A DNA stretch of 64,000 nucleotides from Desmodus rotundus (Eukaryota; Chordata; Mammalia; Chiroptera; Phyllostomidae), in the NCBI RefSeq assembly GCF_022682495.2, contig NC_071396.1, forward strand, positions 56,747,159-56,811,158. Direction: 5' to 3'. Made by a program: the position numbers and the translations under genes. The notes beneath the pieces were generated by a model. The model was not told where the DNA came from. It saw only the letters and a program-made list of their open reading frames with translations, and searched no databases. Within the stretch, counting starts at the first letter, position 1; each line of letters begins with the position of its first letter. Shown one piece after another: positions 12,247 to 25,368 of this stretch.

Positions 12247-14286
12247 ATTGATCGAGTGCTGCGTTCATGCTTAAAGCCACTTCTCAGGAACATGTTCATT
12301 CCCGAGTCCTTGCCAGCTTTCAAACCGTTGACTCATGTGCTGTGTCCGAGACATTCACTCGAATAGAGTAAGGGGACTGCTAGCTTCACATGCGTTTGTG
12401 CGTCGAAAACACTGTATGGTCAAAGTGAGGAACTAGGCCGTTCCTTCTCTTCTTCTTGGGACTACGCTTTTCGGATGCGAAAAGTACCTAGGAGAAAACT
12501 CTACTGTGGAAGCTCATCCCCCTTCAAGGATCACAAAGTGCTATGCTGGCATTCCCTCCTTTGCTGAAGGGAAATCATTTCAGTAGCTCTTGGGCTATGA
12601 CACGAGCCAGAGATCCTACATTGCAGCAAGGTACTTCGACGGGATGCTGACAAGTGTACGCACTATGTGGCACACCACTGCTTTCATCCCCTACTGAAAT
12701 GAGAACATTGATAACACGTCAAATAGTGTGGATGGCTTTTGTGGAAAACACTTTTCGCACGAGTTCCTATAATTGCTGAATGACGCAGGGGAGCGCAAAG
12801 TCTTCACTGCTGTATTCTCAGAGTGGAATGAATGCCCTGCTAGGCCCATGGTGTACGTTTAGCTTGTTCGTCCCTTAATGCTTCACGAACGGGTGGAGTC
12901 CAAGGGACGTAGTAGTCTCCGTGCGTTTCCTAGGCTACACCCTTAGTCTCCCATTCCATCTACTACTGAAAAGAGAACATTCAGAAGACGTTCCACGCTG
13001 AGACGGCTTTGGCTAAAAAACCCGGTTCCTACGAAATAGGTTTATTCCCGGGTGATGTTGAGGAGAAAACACAACTTCACCAATGTATTATCTTCCACTG
13101 GGAGCCCCGCAGGGTGCTCTGAGATCCATATTGCCTTAGATCTTCAGAGCCTTGGAGTCCAAGTCACGTAGCATGGCCTAGCGGCCTTCCAACGTCCGGA
13201 TACGCTTTCCTCCCAGAACGCATAATTTGGCGAAAACAGTGGTAGCCAAGCTGACTGTAGTTCATAGTTGGTGTAGTCCTGTGCTCCCGTTCATTCCTTT
13301 GTCTGGGGGAACGTGATCCCTGAACTCTTTGCCTAGCAAAGTTACCGCCTAGGTGATCATACGGAAAACAAATTGGAATGATTGGCCAAATCGGTCGGTT
13401 ATATCGGCACCCCATACATTTCGCACTCTACAGAAACGAGTCCATTGACCTAGTGTTTCCCGCTGGACATGAATTTTTCCAATAAAGCACTTGTGTGAAA
13501 CATCCTGATTCCCTAGTCGTGTGGCAGCTTTCCATGAAATCCTTGCTGTTCTCTGAGAAGGAAATTCAGCCGCATAGACTCTATGGACTGTGAGCTTCAT
13601 GTGCATATGTACGTTCGAGTAACAGTTTTATCCACAAGACATACTAGTCAGTACTTGCAGGAAATCGTCGGACTGTGAGTTTTTCAAGGAAAAAATAGAG
13701 GGGCGAAAACCCCACACTCGCAGCTCACTGTCCTGAAACGTTCAGATACTGCTATGCCCCAGCTCATTCACTCCTGATGGAAAATGATTTCAGGAGCATT
13801 TTGGTTAGAACAACACCCACAGCTCCGATATATGAGACGACTTCTGTTTCAAGATAGAGTTAGGGTTAGGGCTAGCATACGGGATATGGTTAGGATTAGC
13901 TTTATTATTAGGGTTAGGGATAGGGTTAGGGTTCGGTTTGGGGATTGGGTTCGGGTTAGGGTGAGGGGTAGGGTTAGGGATAAGAGTAGGGTTAGGGTTA
14001 GGATGATGGTTTGGGCTAATGTTACATGTAGGCTTAGGGCTAGGGCTATAGGTAGATGACGGCCGCCGGTCGAGGAAAGTGTGTCATAGAAGATAGTGCA
14101 CTTCATAGCAGTCATAGTCCTGTACTCTCTTTGAGTCCGTGGATGACGAGAAAGTGATTCTGTAGATCGTTGGACTCAAACACAGCAAGGGAAATGATAA
14201 GAGAGCAAAATAGCTGATCATAAGTTCTGAAGAGGTTGTGTGATAGGGTACAAGGCACTCATTTCCACTTCAGCTGATATGAGCAC
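12247..14286. repeat. Satellite copy 7 (2040 bp)
   Basis: One base shorter because the A-run before CCCGG has six A, not seven. It carries GCAAAG and CCCTAGTCG variants. From here rightward ATTCCCGGG replaces ATTCGCGGG. Confidence 0.95.
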
Positions 14287-16327
14287 ATTGATCGAGTGCT
14301 GCGTTCATGCTTAAAGCCACTTCTCAGGAACATGTTCATTCCCGAGTCCTTGCCAGCTTTCAAACCGTTGACTCATGTGCTGTGTCCGAGACATTCACTC
14401 GAATAGAGTAAGGGGACTGCTAGCTTCACATGCGTTTCCGCGTCGAAAACACTGTATGGTCAAAGTGAGGAACTAGGCCTTTCCTTCTCTTCTTCTTGGG
14501 ACTACGCTTTTCGGATGCGAAAAGTACCTAGGAGAAAACTCTGCTGTGGAAGCTCATCCCCCTTCAAGGATCACAAAGTGCTATGCTGGCATTCCCTCCT
14601 TTGCTGAAGGGAAATCATTTCAGTAGCTCTTGGGCTATGACACGAGCCAGAGATCCTACATTGCAGCAAGGTACTTCGACGGGATGCTGACAAGTGTACG
14701 CACTATGTGGCACACCACTGCTTTCATCCCCTACTGAAATGAGAACATTGATAACACGTCAAATAGTGTGGATGGCTTTTGTGGAAAACACTTTTCGCAC
14801 GAGTTCCTATAATTGCTGAATGACGCAGGGGAGCGCAAAGTCTTCACTGCTGTATTCTCAGAGTGGAATGAATGCCCTGCTAGGCCCATGGTGTACGTTT
14901 AGCTTGTTCGTCCCTTAATGCTTCACGAACGGGTGGAGTCCAAGGGACGCAGTAGTCTCCGTGCGTTTCCTAGGCTACACCCTGAGTCTCCCATTCCATC
15001 TACTACTGAAAAGAGAACATTCAGAAGACGTTCCACGCTGAGACGGCTTTGGCTAAAAAAACCCGGTTCCTACGAAATAGGTTTATTCCCGGGTGATGTT
15101 GAGGAGAAAACACAACTTCACCAATGTATTATCTTCCACTGGGAGCCCCGCAGGGTGCTCTGAGATCCATATTGCCTTAGATCTTCAGAGCCTTGGAGTC
15201 CAAGTCACGTAGCATGGCCTAGCGGCCTTCCAACGTCCGGATACGCTTTCCTCCCAGAACGCATAATTTGGCGAAAACAGTGGTAGCCAAGCTGACTGTA
15301 GTTCATAGTTGGCGTAGTCCTGTGCTCCCGTTCATTCCTTTGTCTGGGGGAACGTGATCCCTGAACTCTTTGCCTAGCCAAGTTACCGCCTAGGTGATCA
15401 TACGGAAAACAAATTGGAATGATTGGCCAAATCGGTCGGTTATATCGGCACCCCATACATTTCGCACTCTACAGAAACGAGTCCATTGACCTAGTGTTTC
15501 CCGCTGGACATGAATTTTTCCAATAAGGCACTTGTGTGAAACATCCTGATTCCCTGGTCGTGTGGCAGCTTTCCATGAAATCCTTGCTGTTCTCTGAGAA
15601 GGAAATTCAGCCGCATAGACTCTATGGACTGTGAGCTTCATGTGCATATGTACGTTCGAGTAACAGTTTTATCCACAAGACATACTAGTCAGTACTTGCA
15701 GGAAATCGTCGGACTGTGAGTTTTTCAAGGAAAAAATAGAGGGGCGAAAACCCCACACTCGCAGCTCACTGTCCTGAAACGTTCAGATACTGCTATGCCC
15801 CAGCTCATTCACTCCTGATGGAAAATGATTTCAGGAGCATTTTGGTTAGAACAACACCCACAGCTCCGATATATGAGACGACTTCTGTTTCAAGATAGAG
15901 TTAGGGTTAGGGCTAGCATACGGGATATGGTTAGGATTAGCTTTATTATTAGGGTTAGGGATAGGGTTAGGGTTCGGTTTGGGGATTGGGTTCGGGTTAG
16001 GGTGAGGGGTAGGGTTAGGGATAAGAGTAGGGTTAGGGTTAGGATGATGGTTTGGGCTAATGTTACATGTAGGCTTAGGGCTAGGGCTATAGGTAGATGA
16101 CGGCCGCCGGTCGAGGAAAGTGTGTCATAGAAGATAGTGCACTTCAGAGCAGTCATAGTCCTGTACTCTCTTTGAGTCCGTTGATGACGAGAAAGTGATT
16201 CTGTAGATCGTTGGACTCAAACACAGCAAGGGAAATGATAAGAGAGCAAAATAGCTGATCATAAGTTCTGAAGAGGTTGTGTGATAGGGTACAAGGCACT
16301 CATTTCCACTTCAGCTGATATGAACAC
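14287..16327. repeat. Satellite copy 8
   Basis: Full unit. It shares CCGTTGATGACG and CTCTGCTGTGG with copy 10. CCCTGAGTC replaces CCCTTAGTC, which removes an in-frame stop in a spurious frame. Confidence 0.95.
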
Positions 16328-18368
16328 ATTGATCGAGTGCTGCGTTCATGCTTAAAGCCACTTCTCAGGAACATGTTCATTCCCGAGTCCTTGCCAGCTT
16401 TCACACCGTTGACTCATGTGCTGTGTCCGAGACGTTCACTCGAATAGAGTAAGGGGACTGCTAGCTTCACATGCGTTTCTGCGTTGAAAACACTGTATGG
16501 TCAAAGTGAGGAACTAGGCCGTTCCTTCTCTTCTTCTTGGGACTACGCTTTTCGGATGCGAAAAGTACCTAGGAGAAAACTCTACTGTGGAAGCTCATCC
16601 CCCTTCAAGGATCACAAAGTGCTATGCTGGCATTCCCTCCTTTGCTGAAGGGAAATCATTTCAGTAGCTCTTGGGCTATGACACGAGCCAGAGATCCTAC
16701 ATTGCAGCAAGGTACTTCGACGGGATGCTGACAAGTGTACGCACTATGTGGCACACCACTGCTTTCATCCCCTACTGAAATGAGAACATTGATAACACGT
16801 CAAATAGTGTGGATGGCTTTTGTGGAAAACACTTTTCGCACGAGTTCCTATAATTGCTGAATGACGCAGGGGAGCGCAAAGTCTTCACTGCTGTATTCTC
16901 AGAGTGGAATGAATGCCCTGCTAGGCCCATGGTGTACGTTTAGCTTGTTCGTCCCTTAATGCTTCACGAACGGGTGGAGTCCAAGGGACGTAGTAGTCTC
17001 CGTGCGTTTCCTAGGCTACACCCTGAGTCTCCCATTCCATCTACTACTGAAAAGAGAACATTCAGAAGACGTTCCACGCTGAGACGGCTTTGGCTAAAAA
17101 AACCCGGTTCCTACGAAATAGGTTTATTCCCGGGTGATGTTGAGGAGAAAACACAACTTCATCAATGTATTATCTTCCACTGGGAGCCCCGCAGGGTGCT
17201 CTGAGATCCATATTGCCTTAGATCTTCAGAGCCTTGGAGTCCAAGTCACGTGGCATGGCCTAGCGGCCTTCCAACGTCCGGATACGCTTTCCTCCCAGAA
17301 CGCATAATTTGGCGAAAACAGTGGTAGCCAAGCTGACTGTAGTTCATAGTTGGCGTAGTCCTGTGCTCCCGTTCATTCCTTTGTCTGGGGGAACGTGATC
17401 CCTGAACTCTTTGCCTAGCAAAGTTACCGCCTAGGTGATCATACGGAAAACAAATTGGAATGATTGGCCAAATCGGTCGGTTATATCCGCACCCCATACA
17501 TTTCGCACTCTACAGAAACGAGTCCATTGACCTAGTGTTTCCCGCTGGACATGAATTTTTCCAATAAGGCACTTGTGTGAAACATCCTGATTCCCTGGTC
17601 GTGTGGCAGCTTTCCATGAAATCCTTGCTGTTCTCTGAGAAGGAAATTCAGCCGCATAGACTCTATGGACTGTGAGCTTCATGTGCATATGTACGTTCGA
17701 GTAACAGTTTTATCCACAAGACATACTAGTCAGTACTTGCAGGAAATCGTCGGACTGTGAGTTTTTCAAGGAAAAAATAGAGGGGCGAAAACCCCACACT
17801 CGCAGCTCACTGTCCTGAAACGTTCAGATACTGCTATGCCCCAGCTCATTCACTCCTGATGGAAAATGATTTCAGGAGCATTTTGGTTAGAACAACACCC
17901 ACAGCTCCGATATATGAGACGACTTCTGTTTCAAGATAGAGTTAGGGTTAGGGCTAGCATACGGGATATGGTTAGGATTAGCTTTATTATTAGGGTTAGG
18001 GATAGGGTTAGGGTTCGGTTTGGGGATTGGGTTCGGGTTAGGGTGAGGGGTAGGGTTAGGGATAAGAGTAGGGTTAGGGTTAGGATGATGGTTTGGGCTA
18101 ATGTTACATGTAGGCTTAGGGCTAGGGCTATAGGTAGATGACGGCCGCCGGTCGAGGAAAGTGTGTCATAGAAGATAGTGCACTTCGTAGCAGTCATAGT
18201 CCTGTACTCTCTTTGAGTCCGTGGATGACGAGAAAGTGATTCTGTAGATCGTTGGACTCAAACACAGCAAGGGAAATAATAAGAGAGCAAAATAGCTGAT
18301 CATAAGTTCTGAAGAGGTTGTGTGATAGGGTACAAGGCACTCATTTCCACTTCAGCTGATATGAACAC
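16328..18368. repeat. Satellite copy 9
   Basis: Full unit. It shares TTTCTGCGTTG (near 16478) and GCAAAG with copy 11 but not with copies 8 or 10. Confidence 0.95.
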
Positions 18369-20408
18369 ATTGATCGAGTGCTGCGTTCATGCTTAAAGCC
18401 ACTTCTCAGGAACATGTTCATTCCCGAGTCCTTGCCAGCTTTCAAACCGTTGACTCATGTGCTGTGTCCGAGACATTCACTCGAATAGAGTAAGGGGACT
18501 GCTAGCTTCACATGCGTTTCCGCGTCGAAAACACTGTATGGTCAAAGTGAGGAACTAGGCCGTTCCTTCTCTTCTTCTTGGGACTACGCTTTTCGGATGC
18601 GAAAAGTACCTAGGAGAAAACTCTGCTGTGGAAGCTCATCCCCCTTCAAGGATCACAAAGTGCTATGCTGGCATTCCCTCCTTTGCTGAAGGGAAATCAT
18701 TTCAGTAGCTCTTGGGCTATGACACGAGCCAGAGATCCTACACTGCAGCAAGGTACTTCGACGGGATGCTGACAAGTGTACGCACTATGTGGCACACCAC
18801 TGCTTTCATCCCCTACTGAAATGAGAACATTGATAACACGTCAAATAGTGTGGATGGCTTTTGTGGAAAACACTTTTCGCACGAGTTCCTATAATTGCTG
18901 AATGACGCAGGGGAGCGCAAAGTCTTCACTGCTGTATTCTCAGAGTGGAATGAATGCCCTGCTAGGCCCATGGTGTACGTTTAGCTTGTTCGTCCCTTAA
19001 TGCTTCACGAACGGGTGGAGTCCAAGGGACGTAGTAGTCTCCGTGCGTTTCCTAGGCTACACCCTGAGTCTCCCATTCCATCTACTACTGAAAAGAGAAC
19101 ATTCAGAAGACGTTCCACGCTGAGACGGCTTTGGCTAAAAAACCCGGTTCCTACGAAATAGGTTTTTTCCCGGGTGATGTTGAGGAGAAAACACAACTTC
19201 ACCAACGTATTATCTTCCACTGGGAGCCCCGCAGGGTGCTCTGAGATCCATATTGCCTTAGATCTTCAGAGCCTTGGAGTCCAAGTCACGTAGCATGGCC
19301 TAGCGGCCTTCCAACGTCCGGATACGCTTTCCTCCCAGAACGCATAATTTGGCGAAAACAGTGGTAGCCAAGCTGACTGTAGTTCATAGTTGGCGTAGTC
19401 CTGTGCTCCCGTTCATTCCTTTGTCTGGGGGAACGTGATCCCTGAACTGTTTGCCTAGCCAAGTTACCGCCTAGGTGATCATACGGAAAACAAATTGGAA
19501 TGATTGGCCAAATCGGTCGGTTATATCGGCACCCCATACATTTCGCACTCTACAGAAACGAGTCCATTGACCTAGTGTTTCCCGCTGGACATGAATTTTT
19601 CCAATAAGGCACTTGTGTGAAACATCCTGATTCCCTAGTCGTGTGGCAGCTTTCCATGAAATCCTTGCTGTTCTCTGAGAAGGAAATTCAGCCGCATAGA
19701 CTCTATGGACTGTGAGCTTCATGTGCATATGTACGTTCGAGTAACAGTTTTATCCACAAGACATACTAGTCAGTACTTGCAGGAAATCGTCGGACTGTGA
19801 GTTTTTCAAGGAAAAAATAGAGGGGCGAAAACCCCACACTCGCAGCTCATTGTCCTGAAACGTTCAGATACAGCTATGCCCCAGCTCATTCACTCCTGAT
19901 GGAAAATGATTTCAGGAGCATTTTGGTTAGAACAACACCCACAGCTCCGATATACGAGACGACTTCTGTTTCAAGATAGAGTTAGGGTTAGGGCTAGCAT
20001 ACGGGATATGGTTAGGATTAGCTTTATTATTAGGGTTAGGGATAGGGTTAGGGTTCGGTTTTGGGATTGGGTTCGGGTTAGGGTGAGGGGTAGGGTTAGG
20101 GATAAGAGTAGGGTTAGGGTTAGGATGATGGTTTGGGCTAATGTTACATGTAGGCTTAGGGCTAGGGCTATAGGTAGATGACGGCCGCCGGTCGAGGAAA
20201 GTGTGTCATAGAAGATAGTGCACTTCATAGCAGTCATAGTCCTGTACTCTCTTTGAGTCCGTTGATGACGAGAAAGTGATTCTGTAGATCGTTGGACTCA
20301 AACACAGCAAGGGAAATGATAAGAGAGCAAAATAGCTGATCATAAGTTCTGAAGAGGTTGTGTGATAGGGTACAAGGCACTCATTTCCACTTCAGCTGAT
20401 ATGAACAC
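18369..20408. repeat. Satellite copy 10 (2040 bp)
   Basis: Six-A version of the A-run. It shares CCGTTGATGACG with copy 8 and CCCTAGTCG with copies 7 and 11. Confidence 0.95.
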
Positions 20409-22490
20409 ATTGATCGAGTGCTGCGTTCATGCTTAAAGCCACTTCTCAGGAACATGTTCATTCCCGAGTCCTTGCCAGCTTTCAAACCGTTGACTCATGG
20501 GCTGTGTCCGAGACATTCACTCGAATAGAGTAAGGGGACTGCTAGCTTTACATGCGTTTCTGCGTTGAAAACACTGTATGGTCAAAGTGAGGAACTAGGC
20601 CGTTCCTTCTCTTCTTCTTGGGACTACGCTTTTCGAATGCGAAAAGTACCTAGGAGAAAACTCTGCTGTGGAAGCTCATCCCCCTTCAAGGATCACAAAG
20701 TGCTATGCTGGCATTCCCTCCTTTGCTGAAGGGAAATCATTTCAGTAGCTCTTGGGCTATGACACGAGCCAGAGATCCTACATTGCAGCAAGGTACTTCG
20801 ACGGGATGCTGACAAGTGTACGCACTATGTGGGACACCACTGCTTTCATCCCCTACTGAAATGAGAACATTGATAACACGTCAAATAGTGTGGATGGCTT
20901 TTGTGGAAAACACTTTTCGCACGAGTTCCTATAATTGCTGAATGATGCAGGGGAGCGCAAAGTCTTCACTGATGTATTCTCAGAGTGGAATGAATGCCCT
21001 GCTAGGCCCATGGTGTACGTTTAGCTTGTTCGTCCTTTAATGCTTCACGAACGGGTGGAGTCCGAGGGACGTAGTAGTCTCCGTGGGTTTCCTAGGCTAC
21101 ACCCTTAGTCTCCCATTCCATCTACTACTGAAAAGAGAACATTCAGAAGACGTTCCACGCTGAGACGGCTTTGGCTAAAAAACCCGGTTCCTACGAAATA
21201 GGTTTATTCCCGGGTGATGTTGAGGAGAAAACACAACTTCACCAACGTATTATCTTCCACTGGGAGCCCCGCAGGGTGCTCTGAGATCCATATTGCCTTA
21301 GATCTTCAGAGCCTTGGAGTCCAAGTCACGTAGCATGGCCTAGCGGCCTTCCAACGTCCGGATACGCTTTCCTCCCAGAACGCATAATTTGGCGAAAACA
21401 GTGGTAGCCAAGCTGACTGTAGTTCATAGTTGGCGTAGTCCTGTGCTCCCGTTCATTCCTTTGTCTGGGGGAACGTGATCCCTGAACTCTTTGCCTAGCA
21501 AAGTTACCGCCTAGGTGATCATACGGAAAACAAATTGGAATGATTGGCCAAATCGTTCGGTTATATCGGCACCCCATACATTTCGCACTCTACAGAAACG
21601 AGTCCATTGACCTAGTGTTTCCCGCTGGACATGAATTTTTCCAATAAGGCACTTGTGTGAAACATCCTGATTCCCTAGTCGTGTGGCAGCTTTCCATGAA
21701 ATCCTTGCTGTTCTCTGAGAAGGAAATTCAGCCGCATAGACTCTATGGACTGTGAGCTTCATGTGCATATGTACGTTCGAGTAACAGTTTTATCCACAAG
21801 ACATACTAGTCAGTACTTGCAGGAAATCGTTGGACTGTGAGTTTTTCAAGGAAAAAACAGAGGGGCGAAAACACCACACTCGCAGCTCATGGTCATGCAA
21901 AATTCAGCAGCTGCTATGCTCCAGTTCATTCACTACGGATGGAAAATGATTTCAATAACATTATGGTGAGGATACAACTCACAGCTATTCTATATGAGAC
22001 GACTTCTCTTTCAAGATAGAGTTAGGGTTTGGGCTAGCACTAGGGTTATGGTAAGGATTAGCTTTAATATTAGGGTTAGTGTTAGGGTTAAGTTTAAGGA
22101 TAGGGTTAGGGTTAGGGTTAAGGATAGGGTTATGGTTAGGTTTAGGGTTAGGTTTAGGGATAGGGTTAGGGTCAGGGTTCGGGTTAGGGTTAATGATAGG
22201 TTAAGGATTCTGGTTTGGGTTAATGTTACATGTAGGTTTAGGGCTAGGGCTAAAGGTAGATGACGGCCGCAGGTCGAGGAAAGCGTTTCCTACACAATGG
22301 TGCATTTCATAGCTCTCATTGTCCTGTACTTTCATGGAGTCCGTTGAGGACGAGAAAGTCATTCTGTAGATCGTTGCACTCAAACACAGCAAGGTAAAGG
22401 AGAAGAGAGCAAAAAAGCTGATCATAAGTTCTGAAGAGGTTATGTGATAGGGTGCCAGTCACTCATTTCCAATTCAACTGGTATGAACAT
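20409..22490. repeat. Chimeric satellite copy 11 at the edge of the homogeneous array
   Basis: The first ~1.43 kb matches the homogeneous family. From about 21840-21890 on, the copy follows the diverged family seen in copies 12-13, for example ACTACGGATGG instead of ACTCCTGATGG and GCACTAGGGTTATGG instead of GCATACGGGATATGG. Its telomere-like block is longer and the unit measures 2082 bp. Confidence 0.9.
22021..22257 (+). repeat. Telomere-like block of copy 11
   Basis: TTAGGG variants, longer than in copies 1-10 and matching the blocks of copies 12-13 in order of variants (GTTATGG, TTTAATATTAGGG, GTTTAAGG). Confidence 0.9.
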
Positions 22491-23265
22491 ATTGATCTAG
22501 TGCTGCGTTCATGCTTGAAGCCACTTCTCAGGAACATGTTCATTCCCGTGTACTTGGCGGCTTTCAAACCGTTCATTCCTGTGCTGTATGAGAGAAATTC
22601 ACGCCAATAGAGTAAGGGGACTGCTAGCTGCACACGCATTGCTACGTTTTAAACACTGTATTTTCAACGTGAGGTAGTAGGGTGTTGCTTCTCTTCTTCC
22701 TGGGACTACGCATTTCTGATGGAAAAAGTACCTAGGAGAAAACTCTACTGTAGAAGCTCATTCCCCTTCAAGGATCACAAAGTGCTATGCTACCATTCCC
22801 TCCTTTGCTGACGAGAAATCATTTCAGTAGCTCTTGGGCTGTGACACGAGCCAGAGATCCTATATTGCAGCAAGGTACTTCGACAGGAGGCTGACAAGAG
22901 TACGTACTATGTGAGACACCACTGCTTTCATCTCCTACTGAAATGAGAACATTGATAACACCTCAAATAGCGTGGATGGCTTTTGTGGAAAACACTTTTG
23001 GCACGACTTAATATAATTCCTGAATGATGCAGGGGAGCGCAAAGTCTTCACTGCTGTATTCTCAGAGTGGAATGAATGCCCTGGTAGGCCCATGTGGTAC
23101 TTTTAGCTTCTTTGTCCTTTCATGCTTCACCAACGGGTGGAGTCCGAGGGACGTAGTAGAGTCTCCACGCATTTCTTAGCCTACACTCTTCTTCTCCCAT
23201 TACATCTAGTACTGAAATGAGAACCTTGAGAAGACGGTCAACACCGAGACGGCTTTGGGAAAAAA

Positions 23266-23282
23266 ACCCGCTTCCGACGAAA
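23266..23282 (-). other. CENP-B-box-like motif in diverged copy 12
   Basis: The essential core is intact (+ strand CCCG, T, CGAA at the right spacing) although the non-essential bases differ from copies 1-11 (CT and CCGA in the gaps). Confidence 0.5.
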
Positions 23283-24107
23283 TAGGTTTATTCCCGAGTG
23301 ATATTGAGGGGAAAACAAATCTTCATGAATGCATTATCTTCCACTGGGAGCCCCGCAGGCTACTTGAGATTCACATTCCCTTAGATCTTCAGCCACTCGG
23401 AGTCCAAGTCACGTAGCATGGCAGAGCGGCCTTCCAACCTCCGGATACGCTTTCCTCCCAGAACGCATAATTTGGCGAAAACAGTGGTCGCCAAGCTTAC
23501 CCTCGTTCATAGTTGGCATAGTCCTGTGCCAACGAGGGTTCTCTCATTTGTTTGGGGGAACGTGATTTCTGAACTCTTTGGCTAGCAAAGTTACCGCCTA
23601 GGTGATCATACAGAAAACCAATAGAAATGACGTTCTAAATCGGTCGGTTATATGGGCACACCATACATTTAGCACTCTACTGAAACGATTCCATTGACCT
23701 AGTGTTACCCGCTGGAGATGAAATTTGCTAATAAGGCACTTGTGTGAAACATGCTGATTGCCTAGTTGTTGGGAAGCTTTCCATGAATTCCTTGCCGTTT
23801 TCTCAGAAGGAAATTCAGTCGAATAGAGTCAGTGGACTGTGAGCTTCATGTGCATATCTACGTTCGAGAAACAGTTTTGTCTACAAGACATAGTAGTCAG
23901 AACCTGCAAGAAATCTTCCGACTCTGAGTTGTTGGAGGAAAAAATAGAGGGGCGAAAACCCCACACTCGCAACTCATGGTCCTGCAAAGTTCAGCTGCTG
24001 CTATGCTCCAGTTCATTCACTACGGATGGAAAATAATTTCAGTAGCATTTTGGTGAGGACACAACCCACAGCTCTTCTATATGAGACGACTCCACTTTGA
24101 AGATAGA

Positions 24108-24345
24108 GTTAGGGTTAGGGCTAGCACTAGGGTTATGGTAAGGATTAGCTTTAATATTAGGGTTAGTGTTAGGGTTAAGTTTAAGGATAGGGTTAGGGTT
24201 AGGGTTAGGGATAGGGTTATGGTTAGGTTTAGGGTTAGGTTTAGGGATAGGGTTAGGGTCAGGGTTCGGGTTAGGGTTAATGATAGGTTAAGGATTCTGG
24301 TTTGGGTTAATGTTACATGTAGGTTTAGGGCTAGGGCTAAAGGTA
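24108..24345 (+). repeat. Telomere-like block of copy 12
   Basis: Nearly the same variant order as the block at 22021-22257, showing the two blocks are copies rather than independent insertions of telomere repeats. Confidence 0.9.
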
Positions 24346-25351
24346 GATGACGGCCGCATGTCGAGGAAAGCGTGTCATACACAATGGTGCATTTCATAGC
24401 TCTCTTTGTCCTGTACTTTCATGGAGTCCGTTGAGGACGAGAAAGTCATTCTGTAGATAGTTGCACTCAAACACAGCAAGGTAAAGGAGAAGAGAGCAAA
24501 AAAGCTGATCATAAGTTCTGAAGAGGTTATGTGACAAGGTGCAAGTCACTCATTTCCAATTCAACTGGTATGAACATATTGATCTAGTGCTGCGTTCATG
24601 CTTGAAGCCACTTCTCAGGAACATGTTCATTCCCATGTACTTGGCAGCTTTCAAACCGTTCATTCCTGTGCTGTATGAGAGAAATTCACGCCAATAGAGT
24701 AAGGGGACTGCTAGCTGCACACGCATTGCTACGTTTTAAACACCGTATGGTCAACGTGAGGTTGTAGGGTGTTGCTTCTCTTCTTCCTGGGACTACGCGT
24801 TTCTGAGGGAAGAGGTACCTAGGAGAAAACTCTACTGTAGAAGCTCATTCCCCTTCAAGGATCACAAAGTGCAAGGCTAGCATTCCCTCCTTTGCTGACG
24901 AGAAATCATCTCAGTAGCTCTTGGGCTATTACACAAGCCAGAGATCCTATATTGCAGCAAGGTACTTCGACCGGAGGCGGACAAGAGTACGTACTATGTG
25001 AGACACCACTGCTTTCATCTACTACTGAAATGAGAACATTGGTAACACGCCAAACAGCGTGGATGGCTTTTGTGGAAAACACTTTGGCACGACTTAATAT
25101 AATTCCCGAATGATGCAGGGGAGCGCAAAGTCTTCACTGCTGTATTCTCAGAGTGGAATGAATGCCCTGGTAGGCCCATGTGGTACTTTTAGCTCCTTCG
25201 TCCTTTCATGCTTCACGAACGGGTGGAGTCCGAGGGACGTGGTAGAGTCTCCACGCATTTCTTAGGCTACACACTTCTTCTCCCATTACATCTAGTACTG
25301 AAATGAGAACCTTGAGAAGACGTTCAACCCTGAGACGGCTTTGGGAAAAAA

Positions 25352-25368
25352 ACCCGCTTCTGACGAAA
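25352..25368 (-). other. CENP-B-box-like motif in diverged copy 13
   Basis: All nine core bases present; gap bases are CT and CTGA. Confidence 0.5.

Larger units (their letters stand above)
1..22490. repeat. Homogeneous 2041-bp satellite array, 11 copies
   Basis: Eleven head-to-tail units follow one another, each beginning with the phrase ATTGATCGAGTGCTGCG (starts at 1, 2042, 4083, 6124, 8165, 10206, 12247, 14287, 16328, 18369 and 20409). Spacing is 2041 bp, or 2040 bp where an A-run before the CENP-B-like motif has lost one A. Neighbouring copies differ at only a handful of positions, so identity looks like about 99% by eye. The phase is arbitrary and the array continues beyond the left edge. 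Each unit is internally a diverged dimer plus a degenerate TTAGGG block. No coding function is visible: the short frames inside are identical in every copy only because the DNA is. I cannot name the satellite family. Confidence 0.97.
22491..24577. repeat. Diverged satellite copy 12
   Basis: Starts ATTGATCTAGTGCTGCG. Collinear with the homogeneous unit throughout, but with many substitutions and a longer telomere-like block (24108-24345). It keeps the CENP-B-like core at 23266-23282. Confidence 0.9.

Noticed and set aside
14918..15163. 81-codon frame present in satellite copies 8 and 9 but not copies 1-7
   Set aside because: It is opened by a single T-to-G change that removes a stop (CCCTTAG to CCCTGAG). 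No sign of coding constraint.
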